A program made the translations under genes and the position numbers. From Bradyrhizobium sp. (GTDB lineage: Bacteria > Pseudomonadota > Alphaproteobacteria > Rhizobiales > Xanthobacteraceae): DNA of 64,000 bases. Shown in pieces: positions 8,570 to 17,175 of this stretch (position 1 is its first letter; the number at the start of each line of letters is the position of its first letter). The DNA is taken from positions 203,675 to 267,674 of the forward strand of contig NZ_JACRMG010000001.1 in NCBI RefSeq assembly GCF_016219575.1, read 5' to 3'. The notes under the pieces are model-generated. The model saw only the letters and a list, made by a program, of their open reading frames with translations, was not told where the DNA came from and ran no database searches.

Positions 8570-9055
8570 ATGAACCTGGCGGCCTTGCGCAGGCGGCTTG
8601 AGCCGCTGCTGCGCCGGATATTCCATCTCTACTGGCGACTGGCCCGCGGCATGACGCTGGGGGTGCGCGGCGTCGTGCTCGACGCCGAGGGCAGGGTATT
8701 CCTGATCCATCACACCTATGTCTCCGGCTGGCAGTTGCCGGGCGGCGGCGTCGAAGCGGGCGAGACCCTCCTGGATGCGCTCAGGCGCGAATTGATGGAG
8801 GAGGGCAGGATCGAGGTTCTGGCCGAGCCTGTCCTGCACGGGCTGTTCTTCAACAGCCACGTCTCGCGCCGCGACCATGTCGCCATCTACGTCATCAGGG
8901 AATTCCGCCAGGACCGGATGCCCGAGCCCAACCGTGAAATCTCGGCCTGCGGCTTCTTCGCGGTCGATGCGCTGCCGGCTGACACCACCGAGGGCACGCA
9001 GCGGCGGATTGCCGAAGTGGTCCACGGCAAGACTCCAATCTCGACCTGGCGCTGA
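8570..9055 (+). CDS. Nudix hydrolase domain protein
   Basis: 161 residues. After an amphipathic N-terminal helix the Nudix box reads GGVEAGETLLDALRREL then MEEGRIEV. The metal-binding RE..EE core is intact, while the final Gly of the consensus GX5EX7REUXEEXGU is shifted. Such enzymes cleave nucleoside diphosphates linked to another group X. The N-terminal basic, Leu-rich segment could associate with membranes. It precedes two membrane or sugar-transfer genes on the same strand, but a functional link is only conjecture. Confidence 0.85.
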   Translation: MNLAALRRRLEPLLRRIFHLYWRLARGMTLGVRGVVLDAEGRVFLIHHTYVSGWQLPGGGVEAGETLLDALRRELMEEGRIEVLAEPVLHGLFFNSHVSRRDHVAIYVIREFRQDRMPEPNREISACGFFAVDALPADTTEGTQRRIAEVVHGKTPISTWR

Positions 9056-9116
9056 AGCCATTGCGCCGGGCGGATGCAGCCCCTAGAAGCTGGCGGCACG
9101 TAGCCGGAACCGAGCC

Positions 9117-10253
9117 ATGAAGCTTGCCAAGATCATCGTCGGCGTCCTCTTCCTTGCGGTGCTGGCGAGCAACATTTTCGCGATCTCGCGCTGGAACGAG
9201 AGCCGCGGCGTCTATGACGACGTCTGCTATCTCAGGCAGGCTCACTTGTTCCAGCGCTTCGGCCTCGCCGGATTCGACACCAACGTCACCAGGGACGATG
9301 ACCGTTATCTTGCCGGCAAGCTGCGCGAGATCGGGTTCGACCAGTGGAACGTTCCCACCATGGCGCCCTGCCATCCCTTCATCGAGCGGACGCAAAGGAA
9401 CGTGCTGCAATATCCGCCCGGGACGGGCGCCGTGCTGGCGCTGTTTCCGGCCGGATTCCAGGTGATACCGCTCTATGTCACGGCGAGCCTCGCCGTGTTT
9501 GCCATGGCGCTGGTGGCGCTGTTCCGCGCGTCCTCGCCGGCGACGCTGGCGCTCTCAGCGATCTTCGGTCTCGCTGCGCTCTATCTGATGATCAACCCGA
9601 CCAAGGCAAGCTATTCGATGGCGCCGACCATGATCGTCTGCGCATTGGCCGGCTTTTTCACCGCGAGGCTGTTCGCTTCCGCCGCCTGGCGTGAACGGCT
9701 GTGGCTTGCGGCTGTCGTCGGCTTCCTGATCGGGCTCTCCGCCACCTTCCGCCTGCCGAACCTGTTTCTATCGGCGGGCTACTGCATCTTCTTCCTTGCG
9801 GCATTCCTGCTCGCGCGCAGCAGGCAGACATTCTTCGAGGGGCTTGCCTTCGGCGTCGCCCTTCTGGTCGGGATCGCGCCGACGCTGGCATCGAACTGGG
9901 TCAATGCGGGCAGCCCGTTCGCAACCACATATGGCGGCGTCGACGCGGTGCCGCCCGGGATCGACATGACGGTGCTGCGGTCCTATCTGGTCGACGTCCA
10001 GTTCTTCCTGCTCGTCGCCGCCGTCGCCTGGACCGTCGCGATCTGGCGCCGGCGCGGTGCGCGGCCGGCAGTGCTGGTGGTGGCCGCAAATCTTGCCGTC
10101 AACATCATCTTCTTCATGACCCACCCGGTGTTCACGCCGTACTACACCGTCCCGATCGCAATGCTGTCGCTGTGGAGCCTCCTGTTCGCCACCCTCGCGC
10201 CGCGCGAGACGGCCGCGGATAACCCCGCGCCTGCGCAACCGGCCAAAGCCTGA
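9117..10253 (+). CDS. Polytopic membrane protein, possibly GT-C type glycosyltransferase
   Basis: 378 residues with an N-terminal hydrophobic segment, a large loop of about 90 residues and some seven further membrane segments. The first loop carries YDDVCYLRQA and later QYPPGTGAV. Acidic residues just after the first membrane segment are typical of GT-C enzymes (ArnT/PMT-like), which use lipid-linked sugars at the periplasmic face. It is followed by a family 2 glycosyltransferase with C-terminal membrane helices after about 50 bases. This pairing (lipid-sugar maker plus lipid-sugar user) supports a role in decorating an envelope molecule. The family assignment is inference. Confidence 0.65.
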   Translation: MKLAKIIVGVLFLAVLASNIFAISRWNESRGVYDDVCYLRQAHLFQRFGLAGFDTNVTRDDDRYLAGKLREIGFDQWNVPTMAPCHPFIERTQRNVLQYPPGTGAVLALFPAGFQVIPLYVTASLAVFAMALVALFRASSPATLALSAIFGLAALYLMINPTKASYSMAPTMIVCALAGFFTARLFASAAWRERLWLAAVVGFLIGLSATFRLPNLFLSAGYCIFFLAAFLLARSRQTFFEGLAFGVALLVGIAPTLASNWVNAGSPFATTYGGVDAVPPGIDMTVLRSYLVDVQFFLLVAAVAWTVAIWRRRGARPAVLVVAANLAVNIIFFMTHPVFTPYYTVPIAMLSLWSLLFATLAPRETAADNPAPAQPAKA

Positions 10254-10302
10254 TTGCGGTATAAGCGTCCATGGAAAGGGCTGATTCGATGGTGGCAGGG
10301 CG

Positions 10303-11238
10303 ATGACGGCGGCAGGCTTGCGCATTGCCGTGCTGGTGCCGTGCTACAACGAGGAGGCGGCGGTGGCGACAGTCGTCGCCGATTTCCGCAAAGCCCTGCC
10401 TGCCGCGACCATCTACGTCTACGACAACAATTCAAAGGACCGCACCGTCGCGGTGGCGCGCGAGGCGGGCGCCGAAGTGCGCAGCGAGACGCACCAGGGC
10501 AAGGGCCATGTGGTGCGCCGCATGTTCGCCGACATCGACGCCGACATCTATGTGCTGGTCGACGGCGACGCCACCTATGACGCACCCAGCGCCCCGAAGA
10601 TGATCGAAAAGCTCCTCGCCGAGCATCTCGACATGGTGGTCGGCCTTCGCGTCGACCAGTCGGTCGCGGCCTACCGGCCCGGCCACCGCACCGGCAACTG
10701 GATGCTGACGACGTTCCTTGCCTCGGTGTTCGGCGAGGCATTCAAGGACATCCTGTCCGGCTACCGCGTGTTCTCGCGCCGCTTTGTGAAATCATTCCCG
10801 GTGCTGTCTGATGGCTTCGAGATCGAGACCGAGCTCAGCGTGCACGCGCTCGAGCTCGCGCTGCCGGTCGCCGAGATCTCGACACCATATTACGCGCGGC
10901 CCGAGGGCTCGTTCAGCAAGCTCAACACCTGGCGCGACGGCTTTCGCATCCTCGGCACCATCCTCAGACTTTACCGGTCGGAGAAGCCGCTGCGCTTCTT
11001 CTCGGCCATCGGCGTATTCCTGATGCTGGTGTCGATCGGCCTCGCGATCCCGATCGTCATCACCTGGCTGGAGGAGGGCGTCGTGCCGCGGCTGCCGACG
11101 GCAGTGCTGTCGACCGGCCTGATGATCGTTGCCATGCTGTCGGTCTCATCGGGACTCGTGCTCGATACCGTCACGCGCGGCCGGCGCGAGATCAAGCTGC
11201 TCGCCTATCTGTCCCAGCCGCCGGTCGGCAAGCGCTGA
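10303..11238 (+). CDS. Family 2 glycosyltransferase, membrane-anchored
   Basis: 311 residues. Residues about 7-220 form a GT-A catalytic domain: VLVPCYNEE at the nucleotide-sugar site, YDNNSKDRT, and the metal-binding DGDATYD (DxD equivalent). The acceptor-site region includes ILSGYRVFSRRFVKSFP and GFEIETELS. Two hydrophobic helices near residues 234-255 and 268-290 anchor it in the inner membrane, as in dolichol/undecaprenyl-phosphate sugar synthases. The likely reaction is transfer of a sugar from a nucleotide donor to a polyprenyl phosphate. It probably works with the adjacent GT-C-like protein. Confidence 0.88.
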   Translation: MTAAGLRIAVLVPCYNEEAAVATVVADFRKALPAATIYVYDNNSKDRTVAVAREAGAEVRSETHQGKGHVVRRMFADIDADIYVLVDGDATYDAPSAPKMIEKLLAEHLDMVVGLRVDQSVAAYRPGHRTGNWMLTTFLASVFGEAFKDILSGYRVFSRRFVKSFPVLSDGFEIETELSVHALELALPVAEISTPYYARPEGSFSKLNTWRDGFRILGTILRLYRSEKPLRFFSAIGVFLMLVSIGLAIPIVITWLEEGVVPRLPTAVLSTGLMIVAMLSVSSGLVLDTVTRGRREIKLLAYLSQPPVGKR

Positions 11239-11309
11239 ACCCAAATCGGCACGTGCGGGGCGATGGACCCGGCCCGCCGCAGATGCTATCCCCCAGAACC
11301 TCGTCTGAC

Positions 11310-11353
11310 GCGTTTTCTTGACGCGAACCGGTGCCCACTTCGCTTGAAAACGC
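11310..11353. repeat. Short inverted repeat of 44 bases (GCGTTTTC...GAAAACGC)
   Basis: Perfect 8-bp arms GCGTTTTC and GAAAACGC flank a core reading TTGACGCGAACCGGTGCCCA. The arrangement matches a short dispersed element I associate with Bradyrhizobium and Rhodopseudomonas genomes. It ends six bases before the acetyltransferase ATG, where a ribosome site would be expected. Confidence 0.55.
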
Positions 11354-11359
11354 CCTGCC

Positions 11360-11872
11360 ATGAACGATCTCTCCCTCACCATCCTCCCGGAAAAGCCCAA
11401 CGACGCCGACGCGATCGAGCGCCTGCACGAGCGCACCTTCGGGCCCGGCCGTTTCGTGCTGAGCGCCTATCGGCTGCGCGAGCATGTCGATCATCTGCTC
11501 GACCTGTCCTTTACCGCGCGGATCGGCACGCTTCTCGTCGGCTCGGTTAGGCAATTGCCGATCTGCATCGGCGACACGCCGGCGCTGATGCTGGGTCCGC
11601 TGACGGTCGAGCCGCCGTTCCGAAAGCGAGGCGTCGGCCGCGCGCTGCTCGACCGTGCGCTTGATGATGCGAAGAAGGCGGGACATCGCCTCGTCCTCCT
11701 CGTCGGCGACGAACCCTATTACGGCCGCGTCGGCTTCAAGGCGGTGCCGAAGGGCAGGGCGACCATGCCCGGCCCGGTCGACTACAGCCGCCTGCTGGTC
11801 GCCGAACTCGTCGACGGCGCATTCGACGGCGTCTCCGGCGCGATCCGGCCGGACTGGAGCAAGGCGAAGTAG
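11360..11872 (+). CDS. GNAT family N-acetyltransferase
   Basis: 170 residues. The acetyl-CoA binding motif A is seen as LGPLTVEPPFRKRGVGRALL (R-x-x-G-x-G core), followed by LVGDEPYYGRVGFKAVP, the conserved end of many YhbS-like GNATs. It transfers an acetyl group from acetyl-CoA to an unknown amine. A short inverted repeat lies where its ribosome-binding site should be, and no Shine-Dalgarno is visible. It ends about 20 bases before a dispersed palindrome that separates it from the convergent TonB receptor. Confidence 0.87.
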   Translation: MNDLSLTILPEKPNDADAIERLHERTFGPGRFVLSAYRLREHVDHLLDLSFTARIGTLLVGSVRQLPICIGDTPALMLGPLTVEPPFRKRGVGRALLDRALDDAKKAGHRLVLLVGDEPYYGRVGFKAVPKGRATMPGPVDYSRLLVAELVDGAFDGVSGAIRPDWSKAK

Positions 11873-11890
11873 GTCGCCGCGCACTCTCTC

Positions 11891-11994
11891 CTGTCATGCC
11901 CCGCGAAAGCGGGGCATCCAGTACGCCGAGGCTTCCCAGGGAGTCTCGATCGGTCTTTGGAATACTGGATCGCCCGCATTCGCGGGCGATGACA
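11891..11994. repeat. Palindromic repeat, family B
   Basis: 104-base imperfect palindrome with outer arms CTGTCATGCCCCGCGAA and TTCGCGGGCGATGACAG and inner arms ATCCAGTA and TACTGGAT. It lies between the convergent acetyltransferase and TonB-receptor genes, where it may act as a bidirectional terminator. Confidence 0.75.
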
Positions 11995-12001
11995 GCTGGA
12001 G

Positions 12002-14341
12002 TCAGAACTTCAAATTCGCGAACGCCCGCACGCCGAGGCCCGGCAGCAGCACCTCGTCCTTGGTGTAGGACACGGAATTGCGGATGCTTTCGTTCAGCAG
12101 ATTGTTGCCGACGAGGCCGACCGTCATCTCGCGCGCGCCGAACCAGCTCGGATCGAGCTTCGTCTTGTAGCTGATCTCCGCCTTCAGCAGATTGTAGCCC
12201 GCCGTCGGCGTCTCCGCGATCGGCGCGATGTTGTTCTGCGCAAACGCGTGCAGCAGGTTGATGCGCATCAGCCAGTTTGCGTCGCGCCAAAAGAGGCCGC
12301 CGCCGGCGCGCACCGGCGGGATGCGCGGCACGTTGGTGCCGTCGGCGAAGGTGGCGCGGACGACGTCGAACTGGCTCTCGACGCCCCAGATGCCGCCGTT
12401 GAGCGGGCCGACATCGAGCTGGCTCTGGAACTCGCCGCCGCGGAAAGTGGCGTCCTTCTGCGAATAGACCGCCTGGTTCAGCTCCGCGCCGGGTGTACCG
12501 CATGAAGCAAAATCCTCGTCGCACATCACGCCGGTGAGGCGACGATAGATGAAGTTGTTGAAGCGCGTGTAGTAGGCCGTGGCCTCGAAGCGGAACGGAC
12601 CGCTCGCACGGCGCAGCCCGATCTCGACCGATTTCGCGGTCTCGATGGTCAGGTTCGGATTGCCGATGTCGAACGTCGCCGTCGCATCGTGCGGCCCGCG
12701 CGAAAACAGCTCTGCCGGCTTTGGCGCGCGTTCGACATATTGCGCCGTGACGCTGGCGACGAGATCCCAGGGCAGGTTCTGGATCAGGCCGACACTGCCG
12801 CTCTTCGGCGTGAACGAGCGGTTGCGCGCGACCGCGAATTGCGGATCGCCGTTCGGCAGGAAGTCTGCCGGGAAGTTCGGCGTCGCGCCGTGCAAATCGA
12901 CATGCTCGATGCGGCCGGCGATCTGCGCTTTCGTCGTGTCCGAGAACTTGAACTCGTTGAATGCGTAGCCTGCGACGCGGTTGTTCCGGTTCGGATCGAA
13001 CAGGCCGTTGAACAGCGTGCCGGGAGCATCGCCGGGCGCGTTCAGTTCCTGATGGCCAGCCTGCACGCCGAACGCGGTGGTGATCGCTGCAAAGCGCGCG
13101 TCGAACGGCGCGAGCTGCACCTCGAGCCGGCCTTCCTGCTCGCGGTTGGTGAAGGTCTGCCGCACGCCGAGCGAGGACGGATCGGCCGCATCGGCAAGGC
13201 CGATCTCGTTGTGTTTATAGTCGGTGGCGCCGGCCCAGAAGCGCACCGCCTCGATGGCCGCCGCATCCGGGCGGTATTCGCCCTTGGCGGTGAATTTCGT
13301 TTGATGCGCATCGATCCGGGTCTGATGGTCCGAGCCGTCGATGCCGGGGATGCGATAGAGCGAGTTGTTCTGCGTGACCGCAGCGCCGATGAAGCCGCCG
13401 TGGAAAATGTAGGAGCCGCCGATCGAGGCGCCGTCGGTCTGTGCCGCGGAATTCGGCTGGCGGCCGCTCACCGGCCGCGTCTGGTCGAACAGATAGGGAT
13501 AGGCCGGAATGTTGTAGTCGCCGGACCTGCGGCCATAGGCGTCGGCGTGAATTGCAAAGTTGCCGCCGCCGGCATCGAGCAGGATGCCGCCTTCGGTGCC
13601 GCGATCGACCGAGCTCACCGCGGTGCGCGTCTCGGCCGTCACGCAAGGCGCCGACGAAGCATCCGCCAGCGGCGCCTTTGCCGGCAATCCATAGGCCTTG
13701 AACGGCGTCGCGCAAACCGGCAACGCCTCGGGAATGCGGTTGTTGCTGGCGCTAACCACGCCGCCGATCGAGGTCGAGCCATAGCGTAGCGCGGCGGGGC
13801 CGCGCACCACCTCGATCTGGTTGGTCGAGAGCGGATCGATCGGCACGAAATGATCCTCGCCGAGATCGGAGGCGCCGCCGCCGCCGGTGCCGTTCTCGAC
13901 AATGCCGACGCGGTTGACGTCGAGGCCACGAATGATTGGCCGGCTGGAGGCGCCGGGCGCAAAGCTCGAGCCGGTGATGCCGGGTTTGGCGAACAGGAGA
14001 TCGCCGAGCGTGGCGCCGCCGGAACGGCGCAGTTCCTCGTTCGGCACCACGGTGACGGTGGCGAACTGGTCGGTGACGACGGGCTGCACGCCCTGTTGCG
14101 GCGACGGCGCCGATGGCGCCGGCTGCGCCTGCGCGGCAGCGCCGCGATTGGTGCCGGTGCCGGCGCGCGCGATGCGGGCCGGTCGCTGTACCGCCACGGG
14201 CTTTCGTTTCACGATCGGGCTCGGCGCGGTGACGTTGACGTCGGGGAGCGCCGCCGGCGCACCTTGCGCGAGCGCCTCCGCGCTCAGCACCAGCCAGCTA
14301 GCGCCGGCGGCGAGCAGTGTCTTGGTCGATAGGATTCTCAT
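12002..14341 (-). CDS. TonB-dependent outer-membrane receptor, ZnuD-like
   Basis: 779 residues with a signal peptide ending AEALAQ, an Ala/Pro-rich linker, a plug domain and a 22-strand-type barrel ending ANLKF. The plug reads RPIIRGLDVNRVGIVENG and EVVRGPAALRYGSTSIGG, and the motif between them (ASDLGEDHFVPIDPL) resembles ASALSPDHAVPVDP of zinc receptors of the ZnuD group. TonB receptors import scarce metals or chelates using proton-motive force. A DUF2946 gene and a Zur-like palindrome lie just upstream on the same strand. Zinc as substrate is therefore my best inference; copper or a siderophore remains possible. Confidence 0.85.
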   Translation of the reverse strand: MRILSTKTLLAAGASWLVLSAEALAQGAPAALPDVNVTAPSPIVKRKPVAVQRPARIARAGTGTNRGAAAQAQPAPSAPSPQQGVQPVVTDQFATVTVVPNEELRRSGGATLGDLLFAKPGITGSSFAPGASSRPIIRGLDVNRVGIVENGTGGGGASDLGEDHFVPIDPLSTNQIEVVRGPAALRYGSTSIGGVVSASNNRIPEALPVCATPFKAYGLPAKAPLADASSAPCVTAETRTAVSSVDRGTEGGILLDAGGGNFAIHADAYGRRSGDYNIPAYPYLFDQTRPVSGRQPNSAAQTDGASIGGSYIFHGGFIGAAVTQNNSLYRIPGIDGSDHQTRIDAHQTKFTAKGEYRPDAAAIEAVRFWAGATDYKHNEIGLADAADPSSLGVRQTFTNREQEGRLEVQLAPFDARFAAITTAFGVQAGHQELNAPGDAPGTLFNGLFDPNRNNRVAGYAFNEFKFSDTTKAQIAGRIEHVDLHGATPNFPADFLPNGDPQFAVARNRSFTPKSGSVGLIQNLPWDLVASVTAQYVERAPKPAELFSRGPHDATATFDIGNPNLTIETAKSVEIGLRRASGPFRFEATAYYTRFNNFIYRRLTGVMCDEDFASCGTPGAELNQAVYSQKDATFRGGEFQSQLDVGPLNGGIWGVESQFDVVRATFADGTNVPRIPPVRAGGGLFWRDANWLMRINLLHAFAQNNIAPIAETPTAGYNLLKAEISYKTKLDPSWFGAREMTVGLVGNNLLNESIRNSVSYTKDEVLLPGLGVRAFANLKF

Positions 14342-14447
14342 TGTCCCGTTTCCGATGCCGTCGCGCTGGCGACGGACGATTGCGAATTGTCCTTGAGGGA
14401 ATCGTGCGCAGTTGGCGCAGCGATCGCCGGAGGACGTCGATCAATCG

Positions 14448-14849
14448 TCAGGAAACGGGAGGAGCGCGGGGCTGGAACGCCGGCCGCGGAGTGCCCGGAA
14501 GCGCAAACTCGGCGCCGGCTAGCAGGAAAGCCTGTTCGGCCGCATCCGGCAGCGGCAGCACCGCCGGCGCCGCGACCAGCATCTGGTTTGCCATCGAGAT
14601 GACGGCGCAGATCGCGCACGGCTCGTTCGCCGGCTGGCCGTCGTCGTGGCCGGACGGCTGCCGTTGCGCCTGGCTCGCCGCGTCAGGGGCGGGAGCTTGC
14701 GCGTGAGCAAGATCGGCCTGGCCTTGAATGGCGGCCGCCGCCTGCGCGGCATCGAAATGGAAATGCCCGAACGACAGCACGAATTGCAGCGCCAGCGCGA
14801 ACAGCGCCAGCCGCGAACCTGTCTTGATATGTCGCCGGAACCACTTCAT
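14448..14849 (-). CDS. DUF2946-like small envelope protein
   Basis: 133 residues with one N-terminal hydrophobic segment (LALFALALQFVLSF), a His-containing motif GHFHF, a low-complexity Gln/Ala/His region and CAICAVISMANQ. The C-x-x-C plus His pattern is typical of DUF2946 proteins, often encoded beside metal-related TonB receptors. It probably sits in the periplasm or inner membrane and may bind metal. It is the first gene of a likely two-gene unit with the receptor 106 bases downstream. Confidence 0.7.
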   Translation of the reverse strand: MKWFRRHIKTGSRLALFALALQFVLSFGHFHFDAAQAAAAIQGQADLAHAQAPAPDAASQAQRQPSGHDDGQPANEPCAICAVISMANQMLVAAPAVLPLPDAAEQAFLLAGAEFALPGTPRPAFQPRAPPVS

Positions 14850-14857
14850 GGGATCAC

Positions 14858-14878
14858 CGATGTTACATTATAACATCG
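14858..14878. promoter_or_regulatory. Zur-like palindromic operator
   Basis: Perfect 8-bp arms CGATGTTA and TAACATCG separated by CATTA, nine bases upstream of the DUF2946 start codon. The core GTTACATTATAAC resembles GTTATAATATAAC-type boxes bound by Zur and other Fur-family regulators. The position would let a repressor block transcription start or early elongation of the DUF2946-receptor unit. Confidence 0.6.
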
Positions 14879-14972
14879 GACGGGGACGACGCTGTCAACC
14901 GCAAGGCGGCTAACGGTGTGTCAGATCAACTGAAGGTGTGGGATCGAGGCAACGCCCGGGCGCGATTGCGCC

Positions 14973-17036
14973 TCACCGCCCCTCGCGCAGCCAGGTCGCG
15001 GCGAAGGCGCCGAGCAGCAGCAACAGGCCGATCAGGCCGGTGAAGACAGGCAGCACGCCGACGCCCTTGACCACGCTGGCGTCGCGCATCTTCACGCCCA
15101 TCCAGCCATCGCCGCGGAATAAGCTGGACGCGCGCACCGGCACGATGCGTGGCATGTCGAGGCTGCCGCCGTCGATCACGCGCCTTGCGTCGCCGCCGGT
15201 GGCTTGCGCCAACGGCTTCAGCATGTCGGTGGTGGACGTGACTTCCGAGAATTCCTTCGGGTTGGTGGGGCCGACATTGATCAGCGCCTTCAGCGTGCCG
15301 TCGGTCGCCTGCCACAGGCCGAGCTCTCCGGCCGGCAGCGTGGCGCGCCATTCGCCGGGCTCGCCGGGCGAGAGCGTCAGTTCGCGCGTGGCGCCGCTCG
15401 GCGAGGTCACCGTCACCGGCGCAACCGTGTCGGACATGGTCTGCCTGATGACAGCGAGATCCTTGCCCGCGATCTGCAGCCGCAGTGCTTCCTCGTCGAG
15501 ATCCGGCTGCTTCATCAGCCAGTGCGAGGTCCGGCGCAGCAGGTCGAGATGCGGCCCGCCGCCTTCATAGCCGCGCGCCCACAGCCAGATGTGGTCGGTG
15601 AGCAAGAGCGCCACGCGGCCCTCGCCGAAGCGCGACAGCAGCATCAGCGGCTTGCCGTCGGCGCCGGTCATCACGGGCGACCCGATAGCGTTGCGGGTGT
15701 CGACGGTGCGGAAGAAGCGGCTCCAGCGCGGCGGCTCGCTGGCGGAGCCTTCCAGGCCGCGCGTCACCGGATGGCGCTTTCCGGCGTCGGAGATGTGCGC
15801 GTAATACGGCTTCTCCGTCACGCCGACGGGTTCGGCCGGCAGCACTGTATCCAGCGGCGTGCGCCAGATGCTCGTCGTGGAGGCGTAGTCGGGACCCGCC
15901 GACACCAGCACCGCGCCGCCGCCGCGCACATAGCGCGCGATGTTGTCGAAATAGGCGATCGGCAGCACGCCTTGCCGCGCATAGCGGTCGAAGATGATGA
16001 GCTGGAATTCGTTGATCTTCTGCTGGAACAGCTCGCGGGTCGGGAACGCGATCAGCGACAGCTCGTTGATCGGCGTGCCGTCCTGCTTCTCCGGCGGCCG
16101 CAGAATGGTGAAATGCACGAGGCCCACGCCGGCGTCGGACTTCAGCAGGTTGCGCCAGGTGCGTTCGCCGGAATGCGGCTCGCCTGAGACCAGCAGCACG
16201 CGTAGCTGGTCGCGCACGCCGTCGATGGCGACCACGGCGCGGTTGTTGACCAGCGTCAGCTCCCGCTCGAGCGGCGAGGCCTCGATCTCGACGATGTTGG
16301 GGCCGGCATGCTTGATGTCGACCTCGACATTGGCGGTCTGGCCGCTCGCCAGCGTGCGCTCGTTGATCACCTCGCCGTCGCGGCGCACGGTGATCCTGGC
16401 GCGCTCGCCGGTGACGCCCTGGTCGTCGAGTCGGTAGGTGATGGTCTGCGGCTGGCCGACGATGCCGAAGCGCGGCGCGGCCGAGATCGCGATGCGGCGA
16501 TCGCGCTCGTCCTTGCGGCCGGTGACCAGCGCATGCACCGGCGCCTGGAAGCCGACTGCGCCCGCATTGGCGGGAATGTCGTGCACCCGGCCGTCCGTGA
16601 TCAGGAAGGCACCGGCGACGCGGTCGACGGGCACGTCCGACAGCGCCGAGGCGAGAGCGCCGAACAGCTTTGTGCCGTCGGTCTCGCCGTCGGCCTGGCC
16701 GGCCTCGACGAGACGGACTTCCAGTCCCTTCACTTTCTTCAGCGCATCGACGAGGGCCTCCTGCGCCTGCGCGCTCTCCTTTGTCCGCTCGCCGAAATTC
16801 TGGCTCGGGCTCTTGTCGATCACGACGGCGGCGACGGAGGACAGCGGCTCGCGTTCCTCGCGGGTGAACGACGGGTTCGCGAGCGCCAGCAGCACCAGCG
16901 CCAGCGCGAACACGCGCACCGCGGCGCCGCGCGAGCGGCCGAGCAGCAGCAACGTGCCGATCACGGCGATGGCGCCGAGCGCGATCCACAGCACGATCGT
17001 CGGGACGAGGGGGGTGAACGCGATACCGTACTGCAT
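14973..17036 (-). CDS. Membrane protein with class I glutamine amidotransferase-like domain (MoxR operon)
   Basis: 687 residues. Two N-terminal membrane segments (residues about 13-55) are followed by a von Willebrand A-like region (AAVVIDKSPSQNF, DRVAGAFLITDGR). A flavodoxin-like GATase1 fold follows (RVLLVSGEPHSGERTWRN, then YVRGGGAVLVSAGPDY), and a final membrane segment lies near residue 665. The nucleophilic Cys of true amidotransferases is not seen, so the domain is probably structural or regulatory. It is the last gene of the leftward MoxR-DUF58-DUF4159 unit, after a 139-base gap filled by a palindromic repeat. The family is thought to act in envelope maturation or metal insertion. Confidence 0.8.
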   Translation of the reverse strand: MQYGIAFTPLVPTIVLWIALGAIAVIGTLLLLGRSRGAAVRVFALALVLLALANPSFTREEREPLSSVAAVVIDKSPSQNFGERTKESAQAQEALVDALKKVKGLEVRLVEAGQADGETDGTKLFGALASALSDVPVDRVAGAFLITDGRVHDIPANAGAVGFQAPVHALVTGRKDERDRRIAISAAPRFGIVGQPQTITYRLDDQGVTGERARITVRRDGEVINERTLASGQTANVEVDIKHAGPNIVEIEASPLERELTLVNNRAVVAIDGVRDQLRVLLVSGEPHSGERTWRNLLKSDAGVGLVHFTILRPPEKQDGTPINELSLIAFPTRELFQQKINEFQLIIFDRYARQGVLPIAYFDNIARYVRGGGAVLVSAGPDYASTTSIWRTPLDTVLPAEPVGVTEKPYYAHISDAGKRHPVTRGLEGSASEPPRWSRFFRTVDTRNAIGSPVMTGADGKPLMLLSRFGEGRVALLLTDHIWLWARGYEGGGPHLDLLRRTSHWLMKQPDLDEEALRLQIAGKDLAVIRQTMSDTVAPVTVTSPSGATRELTLSPGEPGEWRATLPAGELGLWQATDGTLKALINVGPTNPKEFSEVTSTTDMLKPLAQATGGDARRVIDGGSLDMPRIVPVRASSLFRGDGWMGVKMRDASVVKGVGVLPVFTGLIGLLLLLGAFAATWLREGR

Positions 17037-17055
17037 TACGCCAAGCCCTCCCCAT

Positions 17056-17144
17056 CGTCATGGCCGGGCTTGGCCCGGCCATCCACGACTTGCAGCTCGG
17101 CAAGAAAGAAGACGTGGATGCCCGGGACAAGCCCGGGCATGACG
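17056..17144. repeat. Palindromic repeat, family A, copy 2
   Basis: 89 bases from CGTCATGGCCGGGCTTGGCC to its near complement GGGACAAGCCCGGGCATGACG. It lies inside the MoxR operon, in the gap between the DUF4159 gene and the GATase-like gene, and could form a strong stem-loop in the transcript. Confidence 0.85.
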
Positions 17145-17175
17145 ATCTTGTTGTGGTGGGCGCGCAGTTGCATCG

